A stretch of 5,406 nucleotides of DNA, from assembly GCA_019247755.1 (NCBI GenBank), contig JAFBAM010000326.1:1-5406 (forward strand). The letters run 5' to 3'. Numbering within the stretch: position 1 is the stretch's first letter; every line of letters starts with the position of its first letter. Under the pieces are notes generated by a model. It was not told the origin of the DNA. It saw only the letters and a program-made list of their open reading frames with translations, and made no database searches. This document shows positions 4,876-5,406 of this stretch, one piece after another. The position numbers and the translations under genes were made by a program. Source of the DNA: Sphingomonas sp. Lineage in GTDB: Bacteria > Pseudomonadota > Alphaproteobacteria > Sphingomonadales > Sphingomonadaceae.

Positions 4876-5406
4876 TTACGCAGCCTTCTTAGGCTGCTCT
4901 TTCCGCCACTTGGCGAGCTTCTTTAAGACCATGTCTCGCTTCAGGCGCGACAGGTGGTCGATGAACAGCACGCCGTTGAGATGGTCCATTTCGTGCTGCA
5001 GGCAGACCGCGAGCAGCCCCTCGATCTCTTCCTCGAAGGTCTTGCCCTTCTCGTCTTGCCACTTCGCCCGAATCTTATCGGGGCGCATCACCTCGGCATA
5101 TTGCTCGGGTACCGACAGGCAGCCCTCGGTGTAAGGCACTTCGCTGTCCGAGTGCCACAGGATCTCGGGGTTGATGAAGACCTTCGGGTCGCGGATCGGC
5201 TTACTTTCGGGGTCCTCCGGATCGGCGGGCTCCTGGAGGTCGATCACCAGCAGGCGGATCGGCACCCCAACCTGCACCGCCGCAAGGCCGATGCCCGGCG
5301 CGTCGTACATGGTCTCGAACATATCCGCGACGAGCGTCTTCAGCTCATCATCGAACTTCTCCACCGGCTTGGAAATCTGGCGGAGGACTGGATCGGGCGT
5401 CTCGTA
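4876..5406 (-). CDS. def: Peptide deformylase, 5' end missing
   Basis: Removes the formyl group from the N-terminal methionine of new proteins. The frame is open to the window edge: residues ETPDPVLRQISKPVEKF precede the internal GTG at 5362-5364, so the start lies just beyond 5406 and only a few residues are missing. All three deformylase motifs are present, counting from the window edge: GIGLAAVQVG (38-47), EGCLSVP (94-100, C96 a metal ligand) and QHEMDHLNG (137-145, H138 and H142 metal ligands, E139 catalytic). Between the strand VIDLQ and KVFINPE there is an acidic, proline-rich insertion (about residues 58-73) longer than in E. coli Def. The C-terminus is basic (KKAA). A perfect 7-bp hairpin (4880-4897) lies over the last codons, and a structured repeat starts 4 nt after the stop. 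Confidence 0.96.
   Translation of the reverse strand, partial: YETPDPVLRQISKPVEKFDDELKTLVADMFETMYDAPGIGLAAVQVGVPIRLLVIDLQEPADPEDPESKPIRDPKVFINPEILWHSDSEVPYTEGCLSVPEQYAEVMRPDKIRAKWQDEKGKTFEEEIEGLLAVCLQHEMDHLNGVLFIDHLSRLKRDMVLKKLAKWRKEQPKKAA
4880..4897 (-). other. Hairpin over the last codons of def
   Basis: GCAGCCT (4880-4886) and AGGCTGC (4891-4897) form a perfect 7-bp stem with a 4-base loop inside the coding end of def. With repeat unit 3 it would give the def mRNA consecutive 3' hairpins. No T-run follows. Confidence 0.5.

Noticed and set aside
5362..5364. GTG as the start of peptide deformylase
   Set aside because: The frame continues to the window edge with the conserved deformylase N-terminal sequence (DPVLRQISKPV), so the gene is cut by the window.

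Overview
This GC-rich window has the gene content and layout of an alphaproteobacterial chromosome, most likely from the Sphingomonadales. The lineage call rests on three things: the RapZ / EIIA-Man / HPr cluster, a direct-repeat GTTC-N7-GTTC LexA-type box, and the style of the intergenic repeats. It is inferred from the window alone. All recognised genes look intact except two that run off the edges: rapZ at the left (5' end missing) and def at the right (5' end missing).

Left half (1-2681, all + strand): a tightly packed operon of rapZ', a mannose-family PTS EIIA, HPr, a SpoU/TrmH-family RNA 2'-O-methyltransferase and a small exported protein of the COG3650 type. The first four genes overlap or abut through ATGA, TTGA and GTGATG junctions, which suggests translational coupling. 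HPr keeps both the catalytic His (H17) and the regulatory Ser (S48). EIIA keeps its phospho-His (H9). No sugar permease and no enzyme I gene follows. This looks like a regulatory phosphorelay, with an HPr kinase probably just upstream of the window, and not a sugar importer.

Right half (2682-5406): rmuC (-), a cysteine-rich four-helix-bundle copper-storage protein of the Csp type (+), and def' (-). The copper gene sits in opposite orientation between rmuC and def, which could be an old neighbour pair split by an accessory gene. The rmuC/csp divergent region (4214-4365) carries a good sigma70-type promoter for rmuC. Its -10 is overlapped by a perfect alphaproteobacterial LexA-type box, so rmuC is predicted to be SOS-controlled.

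The most interesting non-coding signal is a family of three REP-like structured repeats. One is a single unit (2804-2857) and two form an inverted pair (4757-4808 and 4809-4871). Each unit starts 1-4 nt after a stop codon, in the same orientation as the gene it follows (rmuC, csp, def). The inner stems differ in sequence between units but remain perfectly base-paired, and tandem G.T wobbles occur only on the gene-sense strand. This points to selection on a folded RNA or single-stranded form. The single unit is flanked by an 8-bp direct repeat (ATCCTACT) that looks like a target-site duplication.
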